Counted from the stretch's first letter, positions 1 to 9,212 are shown. The stretch: 64,000 bases of DNA from Pricia antarctica (GCA_011050085.1 DRGL01000043.1:1-64000); one strand, 5' to 3'. Numbers and translations are program-made. Notes: generated by a model not told the origin, from the letters alone.

Positions 1-65
1 CTTGCATGTGTTAGGCCTGCCGCTAGCGTTCATCCTGAGCCAGGATCAAACTCTTCATCGTTGTG
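1..65 (-). rRNA. rrs: 16S ribosomal RNA, 5' end only (gene continues beyond window start)
   Basis: Reverse complement reads ATGAAGAGTTTGATCCTGGCTCAGGATGAACGCTAGCGGCAGGCCTAACACATGCAAG, the conserved 16S 5' end (27F site). The exact 5' boundary is approximate. Confidence 0.97.
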
Positions 66-133
66 CTTTAAATATATTCGCGCACAGCGCCGAAGAGGCC
101 CTCCCGGCCCCGTCTCTCTCTATTAAATCATCC

Positions 134-159
134 GCCCCGCCGGCCTACGCCGGCAGGGC
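134..159 (-). other. GC-rich hairpin in the 16S leader (11-bp stem, 4-nt loop)
   Basis: GCCCCGCCGGC (134-144) / CTAC / GCCGGCAGGGC (149-159): inverted repeat with a single wobble position. Confidence 0.7.
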
Positions 160-291
160 AACTTTATTATATGGTTCCTTCCGGAGGCCTCTCGGCCCCC
201 GGTCGTTTTATTGTCTCCACAGTATGTCAATGAACTTCAAAACTTACGCCCCTTCGGTCTAAACTTGTTCGTTTGTCTCTCAAAGCGGGTG

Positions 292-299
292 CAAATATA
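292..299 (-). promoter_or_regulatory. Putative rrn promoter -7 box
   Basis: Minus strand reads TATATTTG (TAnnTTTG consensus) ~230 nt upstream of the 16S 5' end, with A/T tracts further upstream. No clear -33 TTG at the usual spacing. Confidence 0.65.
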
Positions 300-596
300 A
301 GAGGGTTTTTCGAATAAAAAATACATTCAAAGAATTTTTTTAAACTTTTTTTCGAGCTATCCTCTTAGCCTCTATTTCCTAGTACTTTACGTTCTAAATT
401 AATTTTAGAGGGTCTTGAATATAAAACAATTTATCGTTCAGCGCAAGCTTTTGACCCTTTTAAATTTCGTTCCAAAACAGAAAAGTAGTTCACAGCCTTT
501 ACATTCACAAAGCAAGGATGACCATCCCTATCAAACATCCTAAGTAAAAAAGAGATAACACTATATAAAGATTAGAAAAACCATAATACCCATCCT

Positions 597-850
597 TATA
601 CAACACTACTCACCTTGATTGCTAAATCCATCCTAGTATATCATTCCTAACCTTATTTAATAATTCCCATCCTTACCTAACATTCCTATCCTACTTAATA
701 ATTCGATTCGTATACAACACTCCTCACCTTGCTTACCAAATCCATCCTAGTATATCATTCCTACCCTTATTTACTAATTCTCATCTTACTATAACATTCC
801 TAACCACCTAATCATTCCATCCCTGTATAACATTCCTACACTACTATATA
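597..850. repeat. Degenerate tandem repeat, ~38-bp unit (about 7 copies) with a ~114-bp higher-order period
   Basis: Core cAnTCCTanCC recurs at 604, 642, 681, 718, 756, 795 and 831 (spacing 36-39). tatacaacactNctcaccttg recurs at 597 and 711. Confidence 0.8.
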
Positions 851-853
851 ATG

Positions 854-884
854 TTGTACGCATCGGCTCGGATTGCTATCTTTG
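854..884 (+). promoter_or_regulatory. thrS promoter (Bacteroidetes sigma-A type)
   Basis: TTG (854-856) - 20 nt - TATCTTTG (877-884), ~19 nt before the thrS ATG. Confidence 0.75.
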
Positions 885-903
885 ACATCCTTAAAAAAAA
901 CAC

Positions 904-2847
904 ATGATCAAGATTACCTTACCGGACGGTACTATAAAGGAATTCGAAAAGGGCAGTACGCCTATGGATGTTGCCAATAGCATCAGTGCGGGATTAGCGC
1001 GCAACGTGATTTCGGCCAAGTTCAATGACAAAATCGTGGAAAGTGTGACCGCCCTTCAAGAGGATGGTAATCTGACACTGTATACATGGAACGACAAAGA
1101 AGGGAAAAAAGCATTCTGGCATTCGACATCACATATTGTTGCCCAAGCCTTGGAGGAATTATATTCAGGAATAAAACTGACCATAGGACCAGCCATCGAT
1201 AACGGATTTTATTATGATGTGGATTTTGGGGAGCATACACTTTCTGAAAAGGACTTTCCGGACATTGAAAAAAGGGCCATCGAAATCGCGCGAGGAAAAC
1301 ATGACTTTACACTACATCCGGTATCAAAAACGGATGCCCTATCCTTATATAAGAAACAAGGGAATGAATATAAGGTAGAACTCATAGAAAATTTAGAAGA
1401 CGGTACCATTACTTTCTGTGACCACGATACATTTACCGATCTCTGCCGTGGCGGACATATACCCAATACCGGTATCGTCAAGGCGATTAAAATATTGAGC
1501 GCCGCGGGTGCTTATTGGCGCGGTGATGAGAACAATACACAATTGACCCGTGTGTACGGAATATCTTTTCCAAAACAAAAAGAGCTTACTGAGTATTTAG
1601 AAATGCTCGAGGAAGCCAAAAAAAGGGATCACCGAAAACTTGGTAAGGAGCTTGAACTGTTTACTTTTTCACAAAAAGTCGGGCAAGGCTTACCGCTCTG
1701 GCTGCCTAAGGGCGCAGCTCTGCGTGAGCGCTTGGAGAACTTTCTTAAAAAAGCACAGAAACAAGCCGGTTACGAAATGGTCGTTACCCCTCATATCGGC
1801 TCTAAGGAACTGTATGTCACTTCAGGGCACTATGAGAAATATGGCGCAGATAGTTTTCAGCCTATAAAAACCCCAAAAGAAGACGAGGAGTTTCTATTAA
1901 AACCCATGAACTGTCCGCATCATTGTGAAATTTACAATACTCGACCTTTCAGCTATCGCGAACTTCCAAAACGCTATGCGGAATTTGGTACGGTGTACCG
2001 TTACGAACAGAGCGGTGAGCTGCACGGCTTAACCCGGGTGCGTGGTTTCACTCAAGACGATGCCCATATCTTCTGTACCCCGGACCAGCTTGATCAGGAA
2101 TTTAAGAATGTCATCGATCTTTCTTTATATGTGCTTGGCAGTTTGGGTTTCGACAATTTCACTGCGCAGGTCTCTATCAGGGATTTAGCTACCCCTGAAA
2201 AATATATCGGCTCCGTTGATAATTGGGAAAAGGCGGAAAATGCAATTATCGAAGCAGCGACCGAAAAAGGACTGGATTTCGTTATCGAAAAAGGTGAGGC
2301 CGCGTTCTATGGTCCGAAATTGGACTTCATGGTGAAAGATGCCTTGGGAAGGCAGTGGCAGTTGGGTACCATTCAGGTAGATTATAATTTGCCGGAACGA
2401 TTTGACCTTACCTATAAAGGCAGCGACAACGAACTGCACCGCCCAGTGATGATTCACCGTGCGCCCTTTGGCAGTATGGAACGCTTTATCGCTTTGCTTT
2501 TGGAGCATACAGGAGGAAATTTCCCATTATGGTTAATTCCTGAACAGGCTATTGTATTGCCTGTTAGCGAGAAACATGAAATATATGCAGAAAAAGTTTT
2601 AAGTTCCTTGGAAAATAACGAAATTCGCGCCCACATCGATAATAGAAGCGAAACCGTAGGTAAAAAGATTCGGGAAGCTGAAATGAACAAAATACCGTTT
2701 ATGATTATTGTCGGTGAAAATGAAGAGGAAGCGCAAACGATATCTGTGCGTAGGCACGGAGGAGAAGATTTAGGATCGATTTCCGTAGAGGAATTTATCG
2801 ACTTGGTCGTTACTGAAATAAATAGTACCTTAAAGTCGTTCAAATAA
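904..2847 (+). CDS. thrS: Threonine--tRNA ligase
   Basis: 647 aa; TGS domain N-terminus, class II motifs (LKPMNCPHHCEIY, YRELPKRYAEFGTVYRYEQSGELHGLTRVRGFTQDDAHIFC), C-terminal anticodon-binding domain. Confidence 0.98.
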   Translation: MIKITLPDGTIKEFEKGSTPMDVANSISAGLARNVISAKFNDKIVESVTALQEDGNLTLYTWNDKEGKKAFWHSTSHIVAQALEELYSGIKLTIGPAIDNGFYYDVDFGEHTLSEKDFPDIEKRAIEIARGKHDFTLHPVSKTDALSLYKKQGNEYKVELIENLEDGTITFCDHDTFTDLCRGGHIPNTGIVKAIKILSAAGAYWRGDENNTQLTRVYGISFPKQKELTEYLEMLEEAKKRDHRKLGKELELFTFSQKVGQGLPLWLPKGAALRERLENFLKKAQKQAGYEMVVTPHIGSKELYVTSGHYEKYGADSFQPIKTPKEDEEFLLKPMNCPHHCEIYNTRPFSYRELPKRYAEFGTVYRYEQSGELHGLTRVRGFTQDDAHIFCTPDQLDQEFKNVIDLSLYVLGSLGFDNFTAQVSIRDLATPEKYIGSVDNWEKAENAIIEAATEKGLDFVIEKGEAAFYGPKLDFMVKDALGRQWQLGTIQVDYNLPERFDLTYKGSDNELHRPVMIHRAPFGSMERFIALLLEHTGGNFPLWLIPEQAIVLPVSEKHEIYAEKVLSSLENNEIRAHIDNRSETVGKKIREAEMNKIPFMIIVGENEEEAQTISVRRHGGEDLGSISVEEFIDLVVTEINSTLKSFK

Positions 2848-2874
2848 TTAAAGTTTAACTTAAAAGTAGAAGTC

Positions 2875-3429
2875 ATAGCAATTCGTAAAAGATTTAGGCC
2901 CCAACCCAGAAGAGAGAACAAGAACCCTCATAAGATCAATAGGAAGATATTGGCCCCGGAGGTTCGATTGGTAGGTGACAATGTAGAACCTAGTGTAATG
3001 CCTATACGTGAGGCATTGGATAAATCCGTTGAATTCGGATTGGATCTTGTAGAAATATCGCCGAACGCCAACCCTCCTGTAGTCAAGATAATGGACTACA
3101 AGAAATTCCTTTACGAACAGAAGAAGCGAGAAAAAGCCATGAAGGCCAAGGCTTCAAAAGTGACCGTTAAGGAAATACGTTTTGGTCCGAACACCGATGA
3201 CCATGATTATGAGTTCAAGAAGAAACATGCTGAAGGATTTTTGAAAGATGGGGCCAAGTTAAAGGCTTATGTTTTTTTTAAAGGTCGTTCCATCGTTTAT
3301 AAGGATAAGGGGGAAATACTACTTCTGAAACTTGCCCAAGAACTGGAGGATGTTGGTAAAGTAGAACAGCTACCCCGTTTGGAAGGTAAACGCATGACCA
3401 TGTTCATTGCACCTAAGAATAAGAAATAA
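2875..3429 (+). CDS. infC: Translation initiation factor IF-3 (start extended upstream of the ORF-track TTG; probable ATA or ATT start)
   Basis: [13 protein letters not shown]... typical IF-3. In-frame sequence from 2875 encodes (M)[29 protein letters not shown], a typical IF-3 N-terminus. No ATG/GTG/TTG in frame between the thrS stop (2847) and 2950. Confidence 0.93.
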   Translation: MAIRKRFRPQPRRENKNPHKINRKILAPEVRLVGDNVEPSVMPIREALDKSVEFGLDLVEISPNANPPVVKIMDYKKFLYEQKKREKAMKAKASKVTVKEIRFGPNTDDHDYEFKKKHAEGFLKDGAKLKAYVFFKGRSIVYKDKGEILLLKLAQELEDVGKVEQLPRLEGKRMTMFIAPKNKK

Positions 3430-3450
3430 GAAACGGGATGATTTGCGAGT

Positions 3451-3480
3451 GATTTCAAATTATTGATTACTTTTGCAATC
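3451..3480 (+). promoter_or_regulatory. Putative internal promoter upstream of rpmI
   Basis: TTG then ~22 nt then TACTTTTG (TAnnTTTG) within the infC-rpmI gap. Confidence 0.5.
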
Positions 3481-3492
3481 CCTTATAAATAT

Positions 3493-3513
3493 CAAGCCCT
3501 ATATCAGGGCTTG
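3493..3513 (+). promoter_or_regulatory. Hairpin in the rpmI 5' leader
   Basis: caagccctatatcagggcttg: 8-bp inverted repeat arms, just downstream of the putative promoter. Confidence 0.5.
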
Positions 3514-3641
3514 TTCAGTGTAAAACAATTATGAAACTTGAATCGGCGTAGTAGCTAAATTCATTTTAGTAATTGTAAGCCTGATTTTTTAAAAGGCTGA
3601 AAGAGTTTAATAAAATAGTGAGATTCATATAAATAGTAAAA

Positions 3642-3839
3642 ATGCCAAAACAAAAAACAAAATCCAGTGCCAAGAAGCGTTTTAAGCTGACCGGTTCCGG
3701 AAAAATTAAGAGAAAACACGCTTTTAAGAGCCACATTCTTACAAAGAAATCCAAAAAGCGTAAACTTAAATTGACACACAGCACATTGGTCCATAAAGCC
3801 GATGAACCTGGTATCAAAGAGCAGTTGTGCCTGAAATAA
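3642..3839 (+). CDS. rpmI: 50S ribosomal protein L35
   Basis: [42 protein letters not shown]...; synteny infC-rpmI-rplT. Confidence 0.97.
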   Translation: MPKQKTKSSAKKRFKLTGSGKIKRKHAFKSHILTKKSKKRKLKLTHSTLVHKADEPGIKEQLCLK

Positions 3840-3964
3840 ATCAGGTAGAAAATCAGTAAGGTGAATTATTAACCATGGAGTAAGGCAAAAAAAAGAGTCA
3901 GTTTAGAATCAAGATTGAAAGATTCCAATCAAATTGACCGCCTACTACAAAAACAATTAAAAGT

Positions 3965-4309
3965 ATGCCAAGATCAGTAAATGCAGTGGCTTCACGCGCA
4001 AGACGAAAGAAAGTGATGAAGCAGGCCAAGGGGTATTTCGGACGACGTAAAAACGTTTGGACGGTTGCCAAAAATGCGGTTGAAAAAGCGATGTTATACG
4101 CTTACCGCGACAGAAGAAATAAGAAAAGAACTTTCCGCGCATTGTGGATTACCCGTATCAATGCAGGCGCACGTCAGCATGGGATGTCATATTCGCAGTT
4201 TATGGGCGGATTGAAAGCCAGCGGAATCGAACTTAATCGAAAGGTTTTAGCCGATTTGGCGATGAACCATGCAGAAGCTTTCAAAGCTCTTGTGGATAAG
4301 GTAAAATAG
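3965..4309 (+). CDS. rplT: 50S ribosomal protein L20
   Basis: [42 protein letters not shown]...; canonical L20. Confidence 0.98.
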   Translation: MPRSVNAVASRARRKKVMKQAKGYFGRRKNVWTVAKNAVEKAMLYAYRDRRNKKRTFRALWITRINAGARQHGMSYSQFMGGLKASGIELNRKVLADLAMNHAEAFKALVDKVK

Positions 4310-4334
4310 TTTTAACAATATATCTCACTTAAAT

Positions 4335-4370
4335 AAATCCGTTAGGTTCAACAACCTGGCGGATTTTTTT
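4335..4370 (+). terminator. Rho-independent terminator after rplT
   Basis: aaatccgttaggtt / aacctggcggattttttt stem with T run. Confidence 0.85.
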
Positions 4371-4791
4371 ATGTTCCAAATGCGGTAATCACCAATTTAC
4401 GCCCCGAAGCACGGTTACGATGTTCGCAAAGATAGATACCTTGCCAAATACCTAGATTCAACTTACCATTAGTAATCGGGATCTGTACCGAAGCCCCCAT
4501 TAATGAGGCTTTGATATGAGCCGGCATGTCATCTGGACCTTCGTAATTATGAACATAATACGAAGCGTTTTCCGGAACCATGACATTGATATGGCTCTCA
4601 AAATCTGTTCGAACCGTCGGGTCGGCATTTTCATTAATAGTGAGACTAGCGGAAGTATGTTTTATAAATACTTGAAGTATTCCTGAGTTGATATCCAGAA
4701 TTTCTGACAACGAGCGCTCAATTACTCCTGTAATCAAATGAAAACCACGTTTGTGGGCCGGTAATTGAATTTCTTTTTGATAAAATTTCAT
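4369..4791 (-). CDS. YjbQ family (UPF0047; secondary thiamine-phosphate synthase-like) protein
   Basis: 140 aa; FIKHTSASLTINENADPTVRTDFE and GIWQGIYLCEHRNRASGRKLVIT motifs. Confidence 0.9.
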   Translation of the reverse strand: MKFYQKEIQLPAHKRGFHLITGVIERSLSEILDINSGILQVFIKHTSASLTINENADPTVRTDFESHINVMVPENASYYVHNYEGPDDMPAHIKASLMGASVQIPITNGKLNLGIWQGIYLCEHRNRASGRKLVITAFGT

Positions 4792-4830
4792 ATTAATGTA
4801 AAACTAAACCTTAAATCCACCTATTACAAA

Positions 4831-4838
4831 TACCTTTG
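4831..4838 (+). promoter_or_regulatory. Putative -7 box for the HAD hydrolase gene
   Basis: TACCTTTG 22 nt upstream of the ATG at 4860. Confidence 0.55.
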
Positions 4839-4859
4839 CAACTTTGAAAAATTAATATA

Positions 4860-5660
4860 ATGGATCTATCAGGTATTAAAATGATCGTCACCGATATGGA
4901 CGGCACACTGCTCAACTCGAACCATGAGGTGAGTGAGCGGTTTTTTAAAATTTTTGAAAAGTTAAAAGAACGTAATATTCTTTTTGTAGCGGCCAGCGGT
5001 AGACAGTATCAAAGCATAGTGGACAAATTAGACCCTATAAAAGATGACATCATGGTGATTGCCGAAAACGGTGGTGTCGCTATAGAAAAAGGAAAAGAAT
5101 TGATTTCATCGCCACTAGCCTCTAAAGATAAAAATCGCGTTTTAGACGTTGTACTGAAGATTGATAATGTACACCCTGTTCTTTGCGGAAAAAACAGTGC
5201 CTATATCTTGGGTAATTCAAAAGAGTTCGAAGAAAAACTTCAGGAATATTACTCCAATTATACCATTCTTGATGATTTAAAAGCATTCGATGAAGAAATT
5301 TTGAAAATTGCTATCTATCATTTTGAGAGCTCTGAAAAACATATTTATCCAGAAGTCAAACATTTGGAGGACAATTTACAAGTAAAAATTTCGGGACAGA
5401 ATTGGGTTGATGTTTCAAGTCCGAATGCAAATAAAGGATTTGCATTGCAAAAGGTGCAGCAACTATATGGTATTACACCGCAAGAAACTATGGTTTTTGG
5501 GGATTACAATAACGATTTGGAAATGTTGGCCATGTCAGAATTTAGCTTTGCTATGGAAAATGCTCATCAAAATGTAAAAAAAGCGGCAAAGTTCAGCACT
5601 TCGAGCAATGATGATTTTGGTGTAGAGCGTATTTTGGATCAATTGTTAACGAATGTCTAA
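4860..5660 (+). CDS. Cof-type HAD-IIB family hydrolase
   Basis: MIVTDMDGTLLNSNHEVS N-terminal HAD motif; FGDYNNDLEMLAMSEFSFAMENAHQNVKKAAK C-terminal motif. Confidence 0.95.
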   Translation: MDLSGIKMIVTDMDGTLLNSNHEVSERFFKIFEKLKERNILFVAASGRQYQSIVDKLDPIKDDIMVIAENGGVAIEKGKELISSPLASKDKNRVLDVVLKIDNVHPVLCGKNSAYILGNSKEFEEKLQEYYSNYTILDDLKAFDEEILKIAIYHFESSEKHIYPEVKHLEDNLQVKISGQNWVDVSSPNANKGFALQKVQQLYGITPQETMVFGDYNNDLEMLAMSEFSFAMENAHQNVKKAAKFSTSSNDDFGVERILDQLLTNV

Positions 5661-5956
5661 ACGTGTGCTTTTAATATCTACCGAAGGCTTATTTTACGGG
5701 AAAATATGAGGTGCCAATTTCGATTCTTTTTTATTAATGAAATTGGAATTAGTCTGGATTCCGCCAGTACATATTTACACACCTACATATAGGAAAAATA
5801 AGTCTCAAACCTATAGGTAAATGGAAGTTCGCATTTAGGTTTAAGAAATCAGGACTTGGTTCTGTTGCTACGCATTGGGTAGGTAATGGGAAATAAAGTA
5901 ATATTTGGTATACTATCGAAAACTAAGTTTCTATGATTAAGGTCTCATAGAACCCA

Positions 5957-7219
5957 TCACGTTTTCTGCTTCTTCTTCCGTGCCGCTGGAAACAAAACAT
6001 TATTCAAAATCAAACGGTAGCCTGGAGAATTTGGGTGAAGTTCCAATTCCGTTTTTGGGTCTCCTACCCTATGCTGATAATCTTCAGGGTCATGACCCCC
6101 ATAAAACGTAAAAAAACCTTTACCCTTTATTCCGTGAATATAACGCGCCTCTCCATTAAGTTTGTTCTCACCCAATACCATAACCGTGGGTTTAATCTCT
6201 TTTCTTTCAAAGGCAGTAGTCTGACCCATAAAGCCTTTTACAAGAGCCGTGTGGTTTTGACAGAGCATTGTAGGAACGGCATCCCACTTTGCGGAAAAAT
6301 CCATCAATGAGAAATAGTCCCTCTCCTTCGGAACATTACCGCGTTTTGTGGTCATGTCAATTGACGAAAATTCGTATTTCAAAGGACTCCGTTCCAAAGT
6401 AAAATCGGTAAAGGCAAACGTATTTTGATAATCTAATTTAGCTTGGTAATTAGCATCGGATGCATCTCCATCAAACATGGGTTCACATATATCTAAACCA
6501 TTAGCTGCCAATGCGATATCAAAACTATCAGTTGCTGAACACATCGCAAACATGAATCCACCACCTATCACATAATTCCTTATTTTTTGTGCTACCGCAC
6601 TTTTTTCTTCCGAAACTTTCGTAAATCCCAGTTGCAACGCTAAAGCCTCAGCGTCTTCCTTCTGCTCTATGTACCAAGGGGCTGCGCGATAAGCACCATA
6701 GAATTTACCATATTGACCTGTAAAATCTTCGTGATGTAGGTGCAGCCAGTCATAAAGTGCCAATTTATCTCCCAGTACTTCCTCATCGTATATGGTAACA
6801 TATGGAATCTCAGCGTAGGTCAACACCATGGTAACCGCATCATCCCAAGGGGCATTTCCCTTTGGTGAATAGACCGCAACTTTCGGGGCTTTTTCTAGAA
6901 TAACCGCTTCCTGATTTTGCGAAGGACTACTTATACCGTCGAGAATGGATTGGGCCTGTTGATCAGATAATATTTCAAAAGATACACCTCTTATCTGACA
7001 CTCCTTCCTAATCGCATCCCCATCGGGTAAAAGAAATGAACCGCCCCTATAATTGAGCAGCCATTGTACCTTTTGTTGTTTGGTGAGTACCCAAAAAGTA
7101 ATTCCGTAAGCTTTTAGATGGTTATCTTGAGTATCGGAATCCATAGGAATTAAGATGGAACTAGCTATTATCGGATAACAAAAAAGGAAACAAAGAACAG
7201 TGAGTAAATGATTGCGCAT
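5957..7219 (-). CDS. Secreted conserved Bacteroidetes protein (family often auto-named 'asparagine synthetase B')
   Basis: 420 aa with signal peptide; SSILIPMD..HLKAYGITFWVL..WLLNYRGGSFL typical of the family; no recognisable AsnB motifs. Confidence 0.65.
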   Translation of the reverse strand: MRNHLLTVLCFLFCYPIIASSILIPMDSDTQDNHLKAYGITFWVLTKQQKVQWLLNYRGGSFLLPDGDAIRKECQIRGVSFEILSDQQAQSILDGISSPSQNQEAVILEKAPKVAVYSPKGNAPWDDAVTMVLTYAEIPYVTIYDEEVLGDKLALYDWLHLHHEDFTGQYGKFYGAYRAAPWYIEQKEDAEALALQLGFTKVSEEKSAVAQKIRNYVIGGGFMFAMCSATDSFDIALAANGLDICEPMFDGDASDANYQAKLDYQNTFAFTDFTLERSPLKYEFSSIDMTTKRGNVPKERDYFSLMDFSAKWDAVPTMLCQNHTALVKGFMGQTTAFERKEIKPTVMVLGENKLNGEARYIHGIKGKGFFTFYGGHDPEDYQHRVGDPKTELELHPNSPGYRLILNNVLFPAARKKKQKT

Positions 7220-7498
7220 TGGCGGATTTTTTCAAGTATACACTCAAAGATAACGCATTAATGGGGCTGAGGATTGTCTCATGGAGTTAAAGGTTTCCAA
7301 AGAACAGCATTGATAAGAAGAATACTAGCAGTCTTGCTTTGCACTACCAAGGTAAATTAGAGTCCAACTTCAAATTACCGAATATTACGAACTGGCCAAA
7401 GACCTTATTCGTTTGAATTCGAAATATCTTTAGATAATGAACTACTAAAGTATTACTAGTTCTTCGTATGACCTGTGGGAAGACTGATTTTAAAAAAT

Positions 7499-9064
7499 TT
7501 AAAACGGAACATCGTTATCGTCAAGTCCAACTCCATCGTTCATCGAACTACCGAAAGCTTCATTAGGACCAGGAAGGTTTTTAGTGATAAAAGGATTTTC
7601 TTCGTTGTCATTCATTTTTGATTGGAATTCGAATGGCGAATCGAAATCGTCTAGGTTATCGAATTTACCCAATTGCCCGATGAATTTGAGTCGAATATTC
7701 TCTAGACCACCATTACGATGCTTGGCCACAATAAATTCAGCCTGACCTTGTGTCGGCGAACGCTCCTCATCATCCCATTCATCAATCTTGTAATATTCGG
7801 GTCGATAAATAAAGGATACGATATCGGCATCCTGCTCGATAGCCCCTGATTCCCGAAGGTCAGAGAGTAAGGGCCTTTTGCTACCACCACGGGTCTCAAC
7901 CGCTCGCGATAACTGTGACAAGGCAATCACCGGTACGTTCAATTCTTTGGCCAATGCTTTCAAGTTCCGCGAGATGGTAGAAATCTCCTGTTCACGGTTA
8001 CCGCCTTTTTGGCTTCCACCCGCAGTCATCAATTGTAAGTAATCTATAATTATCAATTTGATACCGTGCTGCGAAGCCAAACGTCTTGCTTTCGCCCTTA
8101 AATCGAAAATAGAAAGCGATGGTGTGTCGTCGATGAACAAAGGCGCTTTTTCCAAAGACTTTACCTTAACGTTCAATTGTTCCCATTCATGTTTCTCTAA
8201 TTTTCCAGTTCGAAGTTTTTCGGAGGATAGCCCGGTTTCTGATGAAATTAGACGGGTAATCAACTGTACAGAAGACATCTCACAGGAGAAAAATGCAACA
8301 GGAATATTATTGTTGACGGCCATATTTCGAGCCATGGATAGGGTTAAAGCCGTTTTACCCATACCCGGACGAGCAGCTACAATTATTAAATCACTTGGCT
8401 GCCAACCTGAAGTCAGCTTGTCGACCTTATCGAAACCGGATGGAACACCACTAAGTCCTTCTTTATTCGCAATTTCTTCAATCCGCTTTTTAGCCTGTAT
8501 CACCAAGTTCTGCGCTGTTTCCGCAGAACGTTTTAAATTGCCTTGGGTTACGTCGTATAATTTGGCTTCTGCGTTGTCTAGCAAATCAAAAACGTCAGTA
8601 CCATCATCATAAGCTTCCTCAATAATTTCATTTGAAATTTTGATAAGACTTCGCTGGATATATTTCTGTAAGATTATTCTTGCATGGAATTCGATATGGG
8701 CCGAAGAGGCAACCTTTTGGGTAAGTTTTATAAGATAAAAATCACCTCCAATGGAGTCTAACTTGCCATCTTTCTTTAATTGAGAGGAAACTGTTAATAA
8801 ATCAACTGGTTCCGAGGTTTCGAACAATTTAAAGATAGCCTCATAGATAAAACGGTGGGCATCCTTGTAAAACGCATCAGGATGTAGGATATCTATTACT
8901 TCATCAACCCCTTTCTTATCAATCATCATCGCACCGAGAACAACTTCCTCCAAATCAACCGACTGTGGAGGAATTTTTCCACGTTCTAGACTTATGAGCG
9001 TAGATTTGTCAATCTTGCGGCCGATTACGGGGTTCGTTTTTTCCATAGCTACGAAATTATGCAA
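7499..9064 (-). CDS. dnaB: Replicative DNA helicase
   Basis: 521 aa; Walker A AARPGMGKTAL, LIIIDYLQLM, SQLSRAVETR, SDLRESGAIEQDADIV. No intein. Confidence 0.98.
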   Translation of the reverse strand: MHNFVAMEKTNPVIGRKIDKSTLISLERGKIPPQSVDLEEVVLGAMMIDKKGVDEVIDILHPDAFYKDAHRFIYEAIFKLFETSEPVDLLTVSSQLKKDGKLDSIGGDFYLIKLTQKVASSAHIEFHARIILQKYIQRSLIKISNEIIEEAYDDGTDVFDLLDNAEAKLYDVTQGNLKRSAETAQNLVIQAKKRIEEIANKEGLSGVPSGFDKVDKLTSGWQPSDLIIVAARPGMGKTALTLSMARNMAVNNNIPVAFFSCEMSSVQLITRLISSETGLSSEKLRTGKLEKHEWEQLNVKVKSLEKAPLFIDDTPSLSIFDLRAKARRLASQHGIKLIIIDYLQLMTAGGSQKGGNREQEISTISRNLKALAKELNVPVIALSQLSRAVETRGGSKRPLLSDLRESGAIEQDADIVSFIYRPEYYKIDEWDDEERSPTQGQAEFIVAKHRNGGLENIRLKFIGQLGKFDNLDDFDSPFEFQSKMNDNEENPFITKNLPGPNEAFGSSMNDGVGLDDNDVPF

Positions 9065-9156
9065 TTAACCTTAAGTTAACGTGACCGAAACAATTGCGAT
9101 ATTCACAGTTCTTCCACATTTGCGTGTTAATAAGTTACGATTTTGTGTTGATAACT

Positions 9157-9189
9157 AAAAAAATCCGAAGAAGTACTTCTTCGGATTTT
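9157..9189 (-). terminator. Rho-independent terminator of accA
   Basis: Perfect 30-bp palindrome aaaatccgaagaagtacttcttcggatttt (9160-9189), followed on the minus strand by a 7-T tract. Confidence 0.9.
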
Positions 9190-9212
9190 GCTATAGTTGA
9201 TGAATCCTTGGA

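Noticed and set aside
2-262. 86-aa plus-strand ORF at the window start
   Set aside because: Antisense to the 16S 5' end and leader; composition reflects rRNA and GC hairpins, not protein.
604-850. Regular ~38-bp spacing considered as a CRISPR array
   Set aside because: Units are contiguous and degenerate with no unique spacers or identical repeats, and there are no cas genes in the window.
2950-2952. TTG as the infC start (ORF-track choice)
   Set aside because: It would delete conserved IF-3 N-terminal residues encoded in frame upstream.
8058-8612. 184-aa ORF antisense to dnaB
   Set aside because: Fully inside dnaB on the opposite strand; no family motifs; shadow ORF.
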